Below, one piece after another: positions 23,492 to 36,105 of a stretch of DNA of 64,000 nt (position 1 is its first letter; each line of letters starts with the position of its first letter). Origin of the DNA: Lepidurus packardi (lineage: Eukaryota > Arthropoda > Branchiopoda > Notostraca > Triopsidae). The stretch spans positions 1 through 64,000 of the forward strand of contig JAKZAN010000268.1 in assembly GCA_023053545.1 (NCBI GenBank). The letters are read 5' to 3'. The notes below the pieces were generated by a model, which searched no databases, had not been told where the DNA came from, and saw only the letters and a program-made list of their open reading frames with translations. The translations under genes and the position numbers were made by a program.

Positions 23492-23631
23492 TGGAGTTGG
23501 ATAACTTATCTGTGACCTACTAATTATTTTACTACTATCCAGATTAATGATGTATTAGCGAAAGATTAGAAGTAAAATAAATATCAGATACCTCTCCTTA
23601 TTACCCTCTTTGCTCTTAGATTTGTTAACCT

Positions 23632-24978
23632 TCATATTTACTACTTGCCTTATTATTAGCATTCATCCCTCTATTCACCTCCTTATTGTCCATCTCCTTT
23701 TTCTTCACCTCCTTCTCCACCCTCTTCTTTATCCTAGTATCCCTCGCCCTCACCAGCTCTATCATAGTAATTGCCCAAGTACTAGTAATCGATCGTGTTT
23801 TCGGTCTGGATAAACAGCTTCTGAGCCTAGCTGGCATCCTCGGGATAGATATTCTCATAGGCCTCGGGCAGTATAAAATTGCCATACAGGTACAAACCAT
23901 TGAAATAGTCCTAGATCTCAGCCAGGTACACATTTCTATACCTCTAACTCTTTACCATGCGGAACACTTCTTTAAACTCTGCTGAAGGAATCAGATTGTC
24001 GCTGAGGTCTAGGAGCTTCAGTTTATTAATATTGCCCATGGTTCTCATGAAACTCAAAGAACTGATCAGGTTGTGGTCGAAAAACAGACACCTGATTTCA
24101 CTCAAGTTTGTCATGCTCAATGGCCTCAGGTCGGAGATCCGGTTTTTACTCATATATAATGACCTGATCTGCTTAAAATCAATCTTCATGAACTCTCTGA
24201 TAGAGTCAATACGGTTTTCAATAAAGGAGAGCGTCCGGAGATTTCTGAAGTCAACACCCACAGCCGACTTTAAACTAGAGAATAGATTATTATCAAGCCA
24301 GAGCTGATCTAAACTCCAAGGTATATGATTGAATCCCTAGAAATCCCGTATGAGGTTGTTATTGAGAGAGATTTCTGTGAGGACATTCAAACTCCTGAAC
24401 GATATTTTGCAGAATGAATCAATCTTACTGTTATCTAGACGAACCCATAAAACAAATATTGTGTAAAACTTGGATGATGCTTACTGAGATTGAGTCTAAG
24501 GATACGGGATAGGTCCAGTCTGGTTCTTCCGGGTTGTAGGAACTGTAGATCAACAACAACGTCCGTAACTAAGCATGGCCAAATGAAGTACATTAATAGA
24601 ACTGTTATGTTTACTCTAAACAACCACTCGCCAAGGGGATACACTCTACAAAAACTGTGCCAGATACGCCTATTCGTTGTCCCAGATCCGCAGATTTCCG
24701 GTTTCCTGGACTTGTTGTCTCATCGTTTATAACTTCTGTCTCTGATCCTCGGTGAGGTTGAGTTTCACTCTGTTCCATTCGGTATTTTTGGAGTGATGCT
24801 GTTTTCTGATGCTCTGATGATGAGCGTGTCTTTTTTGTTACAAAAGTATTCCGTAGTCTGTTTATTGTTGTTTTCGATCTGTGGGATTGAAGGGTGACAA
24901 CTGGGCTGAGTCTGCCTCTTCTTGACTTTGGGACTGAGAGTGAGGATGATGATTATCGGATGCTTCTTCTGGATTCAT
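23632..24978 (-). CDS. Leucine-rich-repeat protein with acidic tail
   Basis: Three exons (24978-24615, 24568-24485, 24434-23632; introns 46 and 50 nt, phase 1) give 416 residues. After a His/Gln/Ser-rich N-terminus and a short helix come about seven LRRs of the L..L.L..N.I..L type (for example LRTLSFIENRIDSI, IRSLYMSKNRISDL, LKLLDLSDNLIPS). The C-terminal 60 residues are almost only Glu, Gly, Asp and Lys, and about ten of the Glu are TAA/TAG. LRR proteins of this kind in ciliates are often ciliary or cytoskeletal adaptors, but no specific family was identified. The exon joins were chosen because they restore the repeat register across both introns. Confidence 0.75.
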
Positions 24979-25239
24979 TATCAATCAATTGATTTGTTTT
25001 ATGGAGTTTTCACAATTTTATCAGGACCCAAAGATATGAAATTATATATACACATATAAAAAATATAAAATACATAGATCGATAGATAAGAATTGAATTG
25101 ATTTTTGTTTTTTTATGTCAAAAATAATATAAATTATGAATAAAATCTGTTACGTTTCCCGCCCATCCCCCCACCAGACTAAAAACTCTATGTAATATAT
25201 ATTGATTACGATATGTATTTGTTTATATTTTTTTAATCT

Positions 25240-27324
<2,085 letters not shown>

Positions 27325-27807
27325 GCGGAATTGATCCCTGCCTGTGGTCTCTTTGGGGTGGGTGCTTTATTTATGAGTATTATGATTGATGTAGTGTTCT
27401 CTGTCTTTCCTGGTGGAGTCGTGGTAGTTGGGGGAAGTGTGTTTCCTGAGGGGGAGGGGCGGGATGACCTTGATGGTATTGGGTAGCTTTGGTGGAAGAC
27501 AAGTTTCTTTTAATGGAACATATTGGAGATGGGGTGGTTTTTTACTCGTCGTTGTGCGATCATTGGAGGGAGAGTGAGATCTTAATCTAACCTTTTTTGT
27601 GAACCAAGTATTTTAGCTAAGATTATCTAATTTCCTTCGCCGTGGTGTTTGTGTTTTTAGTAGAGAGTTGTGAGTTATTTTTGAGGGTACTATGGATTTC
27701 TTCTTAAGTATTAATGTTTGTTTGTTTTTTTGTTTTTAGTATTAATGTTTTTTTGTTGGTAGAAACCAAAAGAAACAAACAATAACAGAAAAATAAACTT
27801 ATACACA

Positions 27808-27855
<48 letters not shown>

Positions 27856-28042
27856 ATATTCGTGAAAAAGATCCTTGCTACATTATCTAACAAAAACTAT
27901 GGGGTTAAGATACCCATACACACATATATATGTTAATGACGAAGTAGCTTTTTTATTTCACATCTGTATAGATTATTATTGGTAATCCAAAATTTATTTC
28001 GCATGTTGTTTGAATGACAAAAAAAATATCCATCCCTCACTC
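27325..28042. other. Intergenic spacer with GA microsatellite
   Basis: About 700 bases with no supported gene. It holds the 5' flank of the kinesin gene, T-rich tracts near 27720 and 27760, and a (GA)n run at 27813-27852. Confidence 0.6.
27813..27852. repeat. (GA)n microsatellite
   Basis: Twenty uninterrupted GA units in a non-coding spacer. Confidence 0.95.
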
Positions 28043-29561
28043 TCATGTTGCTCTTTGGTCTTCTTCTCCGGATAACTTCAGACTGCATATCTACTCTGGT
28101 TCCGACACACAATGAACCAGTATCTTCGACTCGCCTAGATTCTTCTGTTCTTTCTTATTGGCATTGTTGACTCTAGCTTAGCTGTTGTTCCTTCGACCCA
28201 TATCATTATTATTATTGTCAGTGCACTCTTCCCGATCTTTAGCAGCCACACTATTTTTTGAATCATTAAAGCTTCCGAAGAGGAGTTCATCACCAACAGT
28301 ATCATTATTAGTTATTGGAGTGATCTGATGGTAACGATGTAGCTTGAGTTGTAACAGTTTTATCCTGCGTCTGTACATCTAGAGTTCAGTCTCGATTCTT
28401 CGGTTACGCTAGAGAAGCATACCATTCTTGCTCAGGAATTTCGGGTAGTTATTGTTCAGGGTGTCTATCAGCTCCTAGCGAAGGGCTCTCTTGTTTTAGT
28501 TCTATTTCTTCAAGAGCACTGTGAGTTCTCGGTGCATTTTCCGAGGTTGTCGCTGCATTTATACTTCGATATCCACCACCTGCATCGTCCCCTGTTTCGG
28601 GGCTTCTTGTTCGGAAGTGCGGGAGGATTAAGTTTCATGGCCATCCGACACGGTTGCCCTGTATTTCTTCTGTTTTCTCCCTAGATTCTGTCCCGCCATC
28701 TTGTTGTTATCCTTGAATCTGCTTTCCTAGATTGTCTTTGCCAGTTTTCTGAGCATCTTATGATAACCCTTTATTTGTTGTTCAGTTTCATGTTTGACTC
28801 CTTTAAGGGTAGCTTTCTCCTCACTAATCTTGGCTATCAGGTTCATATTCTGGTACTCCATAAACAGGTAGTCGATATTCTGTGTGGTCGGCGGGATGTC
28901 GTTCTCCCCCAACTCTTCGTAGGCATTGAGTTTATCCACGATCTCGGCATAGCTGAGTTATTTTTCATGGCCCAGTTTCCTCAACTGGTCGATCCGGTCT
29001 GCTGCATTCCTGATTTCTTCATGGTAGGAACTGATTTATTCTTCCAAGATTTGTTATCTGATGAAACACTGGCTAATTGACCAATAGTAACAAAAAAACA
29101 AAGGTTAAAAGAAATGTGTGGGTGCGTGTTACCTATGTCATGAGCTCGTTCTTTTCTTGTCGCTGCTTCTCGATATAGTCCACCAATACTTTGTTTTATT
29201 CCATCAGACTCTGGATCAGGTTTAGTCTCCCATCCGTTTTCCTCGATGCGTCCCAACCCGTAACTTTGCTATCTTGTTGGCTCACCCAAGTCGATACCTC
29301 TGCCTCTTTCATTTATCGATTCCCTGACTTCAGAGGGAGTGTAATCTACTTCCCGCCCTTCCTCGTCAAGGTTTCCTGGAGGAGGATCGAGGCTGTCATC
29401 CTATTGAGCTGGATGGACTTGGCGACTGCCTGTGCTTCGTAGTCGAGCTGGTGCTTCTCGCCATTGAGATTCTCGACCTCCGCAGTGAGTCTTTGGAGCC
29501 TCTTCTGATTGTCCTCTGAGGACAGGCTAGTGCGTTTGTTGCCCTGGCGAATAGTAGACAT
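28043..29561 (-). CDS. Long coiled-coil protein
   Basis: Two exons (29561-29133 and 29068-28043; intron 64 nt, phase 0, ending TTAGCCAG) give 484 residues. Heptad-rich sequence dominates from about residue 20 to 330 (for example QRLTAEVENLNGEKHQL, EEEISSYHEEIRNAADRI, LKGVKHETEQQIKGYHKML), followed by another helix and a C-terminal disordered part rich in Asn, Asp and Ser. Many Glu are TAA/TAG. The pattern of long Glu/Gln/Arg heptads is common in ciliary axoneme and basal-body proteins of ciliates, but I do not recognise the family. The acceptor was chosen because it keeps the helix in register; a nearer AG would shift the frame onto TGA. Confidence 0.72.
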
Positions 29562-29837
29562 TCGAATAAATGTGGAGAATCAATCAATACAGTGTCCTCT
29601 TTTTTCCTATATAAATAATAATCATAATAAAGAATATTATCTAACTATCTATCTAAAAAAATAATGAATGACAAAAAAGTAAACAAAATCATAGTTTTTG
29701 ATATGTTTAGTAAAATGCATTAACTCAACAAAAAACAAGAGAAGAAAGATAGTCTGAACTAAAATATTAAAATATAAAGAGTCTAGATAGGTTTTCTAAA
29801 GGGTAGATATAGATGACGAAGAAATTAAACAAATCTA

Positions 29838-30499
29838 TCAGCGAGGCGCACCGTAGGCTTCAGCCATGCGTTAGATCGTGTACTTGTGCGACGCGATGTA
29901 CATGATAGGCACGCCTGGCACTTTGCGGATTCTTCTTTTTAGATCTTTGTCGCAAGTCGCCACGATGTAACACCTGTGCTGACGGACTCTCTCAATTAGG
30001 CAGTCGTCAGCGTAAGTACCCTTGTGCAGACACTGCAGTCTCTAGAAACGGGGGTCTTTGGTGATGCGGAGAGCCAGTTTGTACTTGGTCCCGAATTTCT
30101 CCAATTCAGCAACGACGCAGTCAGTCAGATAAGGGATACCTAACAAAAAATATAAAACATTAGACGGGTAAGACTCAGAGTTGTACATTTTCCCAGCAGA
30201 CAGTCCATGCTGTTCTTGAAGATGTCCAGTTTGTTCTGGATGGAGAAGTTGATGAAGTTGGTATCGATGAGGATGCGGTAAGGGGGGCCCAGGGCACTGT
30301 TGTGCATGAAGAACAAGCAGGACGGCTCTTTGGGCAATTATTTAAGTTCGATGTCTTCGGGGACCTTTTTGTCGAGAGCCTCCTTCCTGGTCTCTTCGTG
30401 CTTCTAATACTTCTACTGGTTCTTCTTGAGCCGCTGGTCCTTGGAGGAAATGATTCGCTTGACTGCTGCGAACTTTTTGGCGACTTTAGCTTTTCCCAT
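29838..30499 (-). CDS. FCF1: rRNA-processing PIN-domain nuclease FCF1/UTP24
   Basis: Two exons (30499-30187 and 30139-29838; intron 47 nt, phase 1) give 204 residues, against about 198 in human FCF1. The whole protein matches the family: [15 protein letters not shown] start, [19 protein letters not shown], then the PIN core with [12 protein letters not shown] (catalytic Asp), [26 protein letters not shown] and [16 protein letters not shown]1 cleaves pre-rRNA at sites A1/A2 in the small-subunit processome of the nucleolus. Two in-frame codons settle the genetic code: TAG in KDPRF-x-RL and TAA in YTI-x-RM both sit where FCF1 has invariant Glu. The terminal Phe of most homologues (GAPRF) is absent, the stop following GAPR. 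Confidence 0.97.
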
Positions 30500-30740
30500 G
30501 GTTGTTTGTTGATATTCGGGATTATTATATAATTATGACTATTATATAAAATACTATATATATATATATATACGCAATCCCCCATTACAATATATAGGAC
30601 ACATAATGATGATTGATTGACAATAAAAAAATATATAGCCTAAACAATCTTATGGATTATTGTAATTTGTTTTTTTTATTCCTCTTTGTTTAGTATCAGG
30701 ATATATATATAGTCATCACTCGTTATTAGGCTCGGACTTA

Positions 30741-31247
30741 TCATTTGCCCTAATCCTAGCCACTCACGCTCGGCAGGATTTACCCCACAGGACATTTGAT
30801 CGCCCGGCAAATCGCCAACCGACTCCTTTACAGATCCACCTTAGAATACTCCGTGCTCACTCTTTCGAACACATCCTGCAGTCTATTTTCTGGCTGTCCT
30901 TCGAAGTGTACAATTAGTTTGTATGGACCGATGAGTACTCCCTGATACACAGTGTGTTTGGCTACACTTTCCTTAATCTCAGTGTACAGATCCAGATGGT
31001 AGTTGATCTCATCCTCATCGGGGTCTGCATCTTGGTTGTTAAAGATTTCTGCGACTATGTTATGACCTTCGATGCGCAGATTTGAAATATTCGGGTAAGG
31101 CACGAGGAGAGTGAGTTTGTCATAGCAGAAGATCATCTTGTCTTAAATGATGGTGAGGTTGGCAGCAGGGATACGCATGTCGTCGATGGGGGACTAGAGA
31201 GTGATCGGGATGGGGATGGAGTTGTAGGCGGATAAGTTAGATTCCAT
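30741..31247 (-). CDS. Hypothetical protein
   Basis: A single-exon ORF of 168 residues from ATG 31247 to TGA 30741. It is mainly beta-rich by composition with an acidic loop (DADPDEDE) near the middle and the segment VYQGVLIGPYKLIVHFEG. Two early TAG/TAA codons fit Glu. No family was recognised. It lies 242 bases from FCF1 on the same strand. The gene call rests on length, balanced codon use and a sensible distribution of hydrophobic and charged residues. Confidence 0.6.
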
Positions 31248-31483
31248 GTGTGTTTGTGCGAGCTAGTAGGTAAATTAGAGTGTGTGTGCGAAATTACTAA
31301 AAAAAGTGTAATATTGTTTATTTGATCTTTTTGAATAAATACAAAGGAAAAATACAGGGAGTAAAGAGCTGTTTGTGCTGTTTATTGGAGAAAGGTAATA
31401 CTAACTATCTAAACAAAAAATACGGGATGATGCGACTATAACATATTGCTTAGTGTCGAGGAGATTATATTTGAGCATTGGCA

Positions 31484-31747
31484 ATGGCTGGTTCTGGGAC
31501 TTTGCAGCGATTCATTTTCTGGTGGTTGTTCCTGACTCTTCTGTACTCTGTCTTAGCGAGACTCCCACGTACAGGCACCATCCTATCCGTGGTCAACCAG
31601 GCATCAAGAGTGACTAGATGGCATGCATCTTTTAAATCGAAAGGGAATGAGGTGAATACTAGCCTAATTACGGCAACACAAATTAGTCTAAAAAAATCAA
31701 TACGTCCACTGGAAGAGTTGACGATTGCAAAATCGAAAGCGAAATGA
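31484..31747 (+). CDS. Possible small membrane protein
   Basis: An 87-residue open frame ending in TGA, the only plus-strand candidate in a 580-base gap between two minus-strand genes. Residues 10-28 form one hydrophobic segment (FIFWWLFLTLLYSVLA), followed by a basic stretch. It contains no UAR codon, so length alone is weak support. It could equally be non-coding sequence overlapping the promoter of the minus-strand gene ending at 31247. Confidence 0.35.
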   Translation: MAGSGTLQRFIFWWLFLTLLYSVLARLPRTGTILSVVNQASRVTRWHASFKSKGNEVNTSLITATQISLKKSIRPLEELTIAKSKAK

Positions 31748-31830
31748 CATTACCAGATACATTATTTGGTAAATGGTTATGAATATATATAGATAATTCT
31801 ATCTCATTCGTAGAGATATGATATTCGCCA

Positions 31831-33124
31831 TCAATTATTATTCCATGCCTATGGGTTGCCCATCAGAATGATCAACACAGGCTATGCGTGCTGTCCTCCC
31901 AGGCTCAGGTACCCTGGATCCATCGGGTACATCGAGGCATGACTCGCCACCCAGTAGAACGGTGCTGTCAGCAGGTGAGGATACTCTGGTATCGACAGTG
32001 GAACAGGGATGAAGGAACTGCCGTTATTTGCCATCTCGATGGGAACTTGTAATGATTCACGGTATTTATACTGAGTCTATTAGGGGGAATTCGATAAATT
32101 CTACAACGACGATGGAATAGCAGGCATTGTTGTCTGGGGTATTAATATAATGGGGCTGTTTTGTTGAGATTCGTCTAGCGGGGACATTAGGTCTTCAGAG
32201 GAAGCTTGGGATATTTTGGTGATGATCCTGTCGATCATCTGGTCTTCGGAGACTACGAGTTGCTTGTTGCGCATGCACAGCTGTGTCTACTTCTCGATAA
32301 CGCTCAGAAACCTATTTTTGACTCCATTCTCAGTGCGCAGTTCTTTCATAATTTTGGAGATCAGGCTCCATTTTTTCCCATGCTTTTTAACGCTCTCGAA
32401 AAGCACAAGGTCTTCTTCTTTCCTCCACAATCCCCGCTCGATCACACAGATGCTCGAGGCCCACTTGCGCTTCAGCTCCTTAGAGGAACGGTATACGATA
32501 TCGTTTCGAGGGGACCGGCAGTTGAACATCCTGGCGATAATGTTCCAGCGGGGCCGAGTATTCTCATAGTCCAGCTACCTGAAATTCGAAAAGTCAATTG
32601 ATTTTGATTGTGTCAGGAATAAGCAGTTACTTGAGAATGTTCTTGAGGACTGCGACTTCCTCAGAGTCCCAGGATGAGTTTTTGGGCATGGCTCTACAGC
32701 TGGCCAACCATTTGAACTTGCAGTCGTCTGTGCTCCTCCCCGAAAAAAAAGAAGCAACCAGCTCCCAAACCCACTATTCGATGAGATTGATGTCGATTTC
32801 ACCTCTTAAGTATAGGTCGCAGATCATGAACAGCAAGACTTGGGTTTATTCCTTATGCCAGTTTTTCTTGACCTTGTCACCCCCAGTACGATCTCTGATT
32901 TATCAAGTAATAAGTATAAGAAATAATGTAGATATGAAATATATACATATATATTACTGTTAGAGCACCATTTTGTAGAGGTTGAGGCATTGTTGGAAAG
33001 TGAGCGAGTACTCCTTGGGGAGCAGGAGTTGGGCGAGACTGGCATACCGTGAGGTATTGTAGTTCGGGTCTTTGCTGAAAAGGGTGATGAATTGTTGAAG
33101 CTTATTTTGAGGGCTGGGTTGCAT
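31831..33124 (-). CDS. Three-repeat Myb/SANT DNA-binding protein
   Basis: Three exons (33124-32958, 32894-32631, 32578-31831; introns 63 and 52 nt) give 392 residues. Three successive Myb-like repeats are visible with spaced tryptophans: NWHKEETQVL...WELVASFF.GRSTDDCKFKW; SSWDSEEVAVLKNIL...RWNIIARMFNCRS; GLWRKEEDLVLFESVKKHGKKWSLISKIM...VKNRF. The splices restore repeat 2, which would otherwise be broken. The C-terminal half is Ser/Pro/Tyr-rich and probably disordered. Family relatives include c-Myb and SNAPC4, factors that bind promoter DNA; which one applies is unclear. Nuclear transcription factor is the likely role. Confidence 0.82.
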
Positions 33125-33771
33125 GGCTGAAAAAAATAATGATGATGTTGTGTTTAGAGAATATATATGAATGAATTACAAAAAATAATCGGAACGGCGC
33201 TCGTTTTTTTAGATTCGGATACATCTATCTCCTATAATGATGTTATGTTTTTAGGGGGGTTATATATGTATGTGTGTATGTAAATTAAAACATATCTTCC
33301 TTGAATCATAGGTGGGGGGCATCACGAATACATGGGTTGGGTCGGGTTGGTTCAAGTCCGGGGTATTTCTTTATTCGCTTCTACTATTTTTAGCCTCCTC
33401 GCCTCTCTCGGACTCTGTTGCGATTCGTAGTTCTCCCCTCCCCAAACTCTAACACAATCAACCCCCACCATCTCTCCGACTGTTCCTCCTAACATTACAG
33501 TTACAGCTTTCTACTAATATACAAAAGAATTGATTAGTTTTTAATTCGAACATAACAGATATTATACATTGTATGTATAACCAGCATATATGATTATTAT
33601 TATGATTATTATTCTGTTTTTCGGCTAGATGATGAGTACGATCCTACTATCTATTAAACATAGACTATGTTTTTTGTGTCAAAAAATATACAGGCATGTA
33701 TGTAGATATATATATATATATTTTTTAGCCCAGATTAACATACACTATATATATCACTATTATTTTTTATA
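33125..33771. other. Intergenic spacer
   Basis: About 650 bases between the start of the Myb gene and the end of the zinc-finger gene. It holds AT-rich tracts, a TATA-type run near 33705-33722 and a C-rich stretch near 33430-33480. No gene or tRNA could be supported. Confidence 0.55.
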
Positions 33772-35815
33772 TCAAGATCCCTTTTTGTTGGCTACAGTTT
33801 TATTCATCCCAGCGTACTTCTTCGAGTCGTTCTTCGACAGCAGTTGTTGGTTCCGGCATCCTTTGCCTCCCTACCAATGTCCTGATCTGTCTGCACCTCT
33901 AACCAGCTCCCGCTTGCATCTTTTACAGCTCTCCATCAATGGTTGCTCCCTAAATGGTAAACATAACAACAAATAAGAAATAAGGAGAAGGGTGTTACAA
34001 GCTGCAGTAACCACAGATCATGACATTGGCACGCTCCCACTCATGTTTCTATGTTTTCTACTAATGGCACCCATCGCAGGGGAAGGCTCTCCCGCAGCAA
34101 GGGAACCGGAAAAACCGGAAGCTAAACTTAAAATGTTTGCAGATGCCCCGATTCGGCAGTTCTGTGTCCAGTTTGAATATCTGGGTGCCCGGACCTGTTT
34201 GCTTGTTTTCGTGCTTGAACTTGACAGGTTGGTGGTGCAGTCCTGGGATGTCTCGGAACATCCCGAAATACTGCACGAAGTAGTCCCTGAAGCAGTTGAA
34301 ACATTTGATGACTCTTTTGACCCCGCTCACTGACAACTATTGGGCGAATACAACACCTTAGCAGGTGCAGTTGACTTTCCAGAGGACAGCCCCGACTTCC
34401 TCGATCTTGCCACCAAGGCACCCCATCTCGCAAATACGGTCGGCTGCGTTTCTGAGGATGATCTTCCTGCTCATATAAACTGTAAGGATCTATTTGCACT
34501 TGTTGCACTTTATGCGTGCCTTGATAACCAATCCCTTCCTGCCTTTCGCCCTGAATAAGTAGGTGATCATCGCTTAGCACTCGCAAACCAGGTGGACCAG
34601 AGCTTCTTCAACCATCAACGATTCGCAATTGGTCTCTAGAGTCTGGACTGTTATTATTGTGAGCAATTAGATATCTGGGATAATCTATTTCTCTTTCTTC
34701 TATACGATCTCTCCCTATCCTGCCTAGGGTTGGGGATTTTAGATATTCGCAGCTTCTTCTCCCACCGGTGGCTGTTCGACCTTTTTCTGAGGGGCAACCC
34801 GATGATCGACTGTAGAATCCCCATCCTCATCTTCCTCCTCGAACCCTCCATCATACTCGAAAGCCAGATCCTGTTCACTGAACTTTTTATTTTCTAGCAC
34901 AAAATCAACTTGCTGGCAAATCCCCTCGAAATAGTTCTCCACATGCTTCAATGTTTAGTAACTATTGCTCTTTTTCTGTTTCTGGAGGATGGAGGCTATG
35001 TTTTTATTGAGTTCTTCTATGAAGTACTGCGGGATAGATTTGTTGATGATCTTCACACAGGTCTTAGGGTGTTCTGAGAAATCCACTTCGAAAACTATAC
35101 ACCCTTACTCGATGTTAAAGTTCAATGCTATCTATTTGGTGTCGAGAATCGGGGAGATCTTTACAGTGAAAATCCAGGCTTATCTGTTCACCCAGGTGAA
35201 GGAGTTCTGGTACTTCCTCATCATCTGGGCAACTGCTTTTTACCTTTCGCCAGTGAGACTCTTCAGATAGTCCAGATACTCCTTGCCTTTGAATTCCTCA
35301 TAGGCTATTTTCGCCACATTCTATTTGCCCTCGAGACACATGTTCAGATCCCGGAATGTCACCATTATCTTCTTGCCAAACATTATCGCTTCTACCTTTT
35401 CCTCCTTGGCTTCGACCTTGGGTTGTTCCTTTTTGTTCAACCCCAGCATCTCGTTAATCGCGTTAATCCTATTCTCTGCATTCCGTGCTGGTCCTACTTT
35501 CTTACTATTATTCTCTTCAGTCACCTGCTTAGGAGTATTATTTTAGGCTGCGACTAGTCTCTGCATGGGTCTGGCTTAGCCTTTCTGTTGGCGAGTGGCA
35601 TCGTCCTCTTCTTAGTCGAGCCGGACTTCCTTCTTCTGATGGTAGAACTTGCAGGCATTGCCATTGCGACAGTTGCCCTGTGCGTAGAAAGTGCATACTT
35701 TTCTGTTGTTATTCTGGGTGTTGTGGAGGTAGGTACAGGCTGCTCCCTGCCTGCAGGTGCCTTGTTGGAAGTATCTGCAAACCCTACTATTGTTATTCTT
35801 CTGTGGTTTCTCCAT
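33772..35815 (-). CDS. CCCH plus CHY zinc-finger protein
   Basis: Two exons (35815-33999 and 33949-33772; intron 49 nt) give 664 residues. Two CCCH fingers of the C-x7-C-x5-C-x3-H type open the protein (about residues 13-32 and 42-60), typical of RNA binding. A helical, Glu/Lys-rich middle follows, then a further cysteine-rich region (C.KC, CEMGC, CTCEG, CFNCF) and the CHY domain: GICKHFKFSFRFFRFPCCGRAFPCDGCH (shown in pieces: GICKHFKFSF, FRFPCCGRAFPCDGCH), ICGYCSLEQP, and GHWEGGKGCRN. In the last motif the Glu is TAG, where CHY proteins have Glu. CCCH+CHY proteins occur in fungi and protists; roles are poorly known, probably RNA- or ubiquitin-linked. Domain order and full motif set make the call firm. 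Confidence 0.9.
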
Positions 35816-36105
35816 GGTAGTAGTGATATAATAGTCTTTATCTATATTATTATATTTTTTTTGAGGAGTGTGAAGATAACATATTGTACATGCATACATA
35901 TAATTTTTTAAAGGAATTTGAATAAATTAATATAGATTAAAGAGAAACACATCTAATGTAGGTTTGAAGAATGATATGGTTGCGTATGAACGAATTACCG
36001 ATCGATTATGATGATAGCTGGTTCATCGTACATCGACTAATCAATTCCATTGCTTATATCTTTTATTATTGACTTTTTGAAGATTCCATATGTATATAGT
36101 TATGA

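Noticed and set aside
33340..33360. GGTTCAAGTCC resembling a tRNA T-loop
   Set aside because: No matching T-stem, acceptor stem or anticodon arm could be formed around it.
34128..34586. Minus-strand open frame of 152 codons overlapping the zinc-finger gene
   Set aside because: It is in a different frame from the CHY domain, which is continuous and motif-rich in its own frame.
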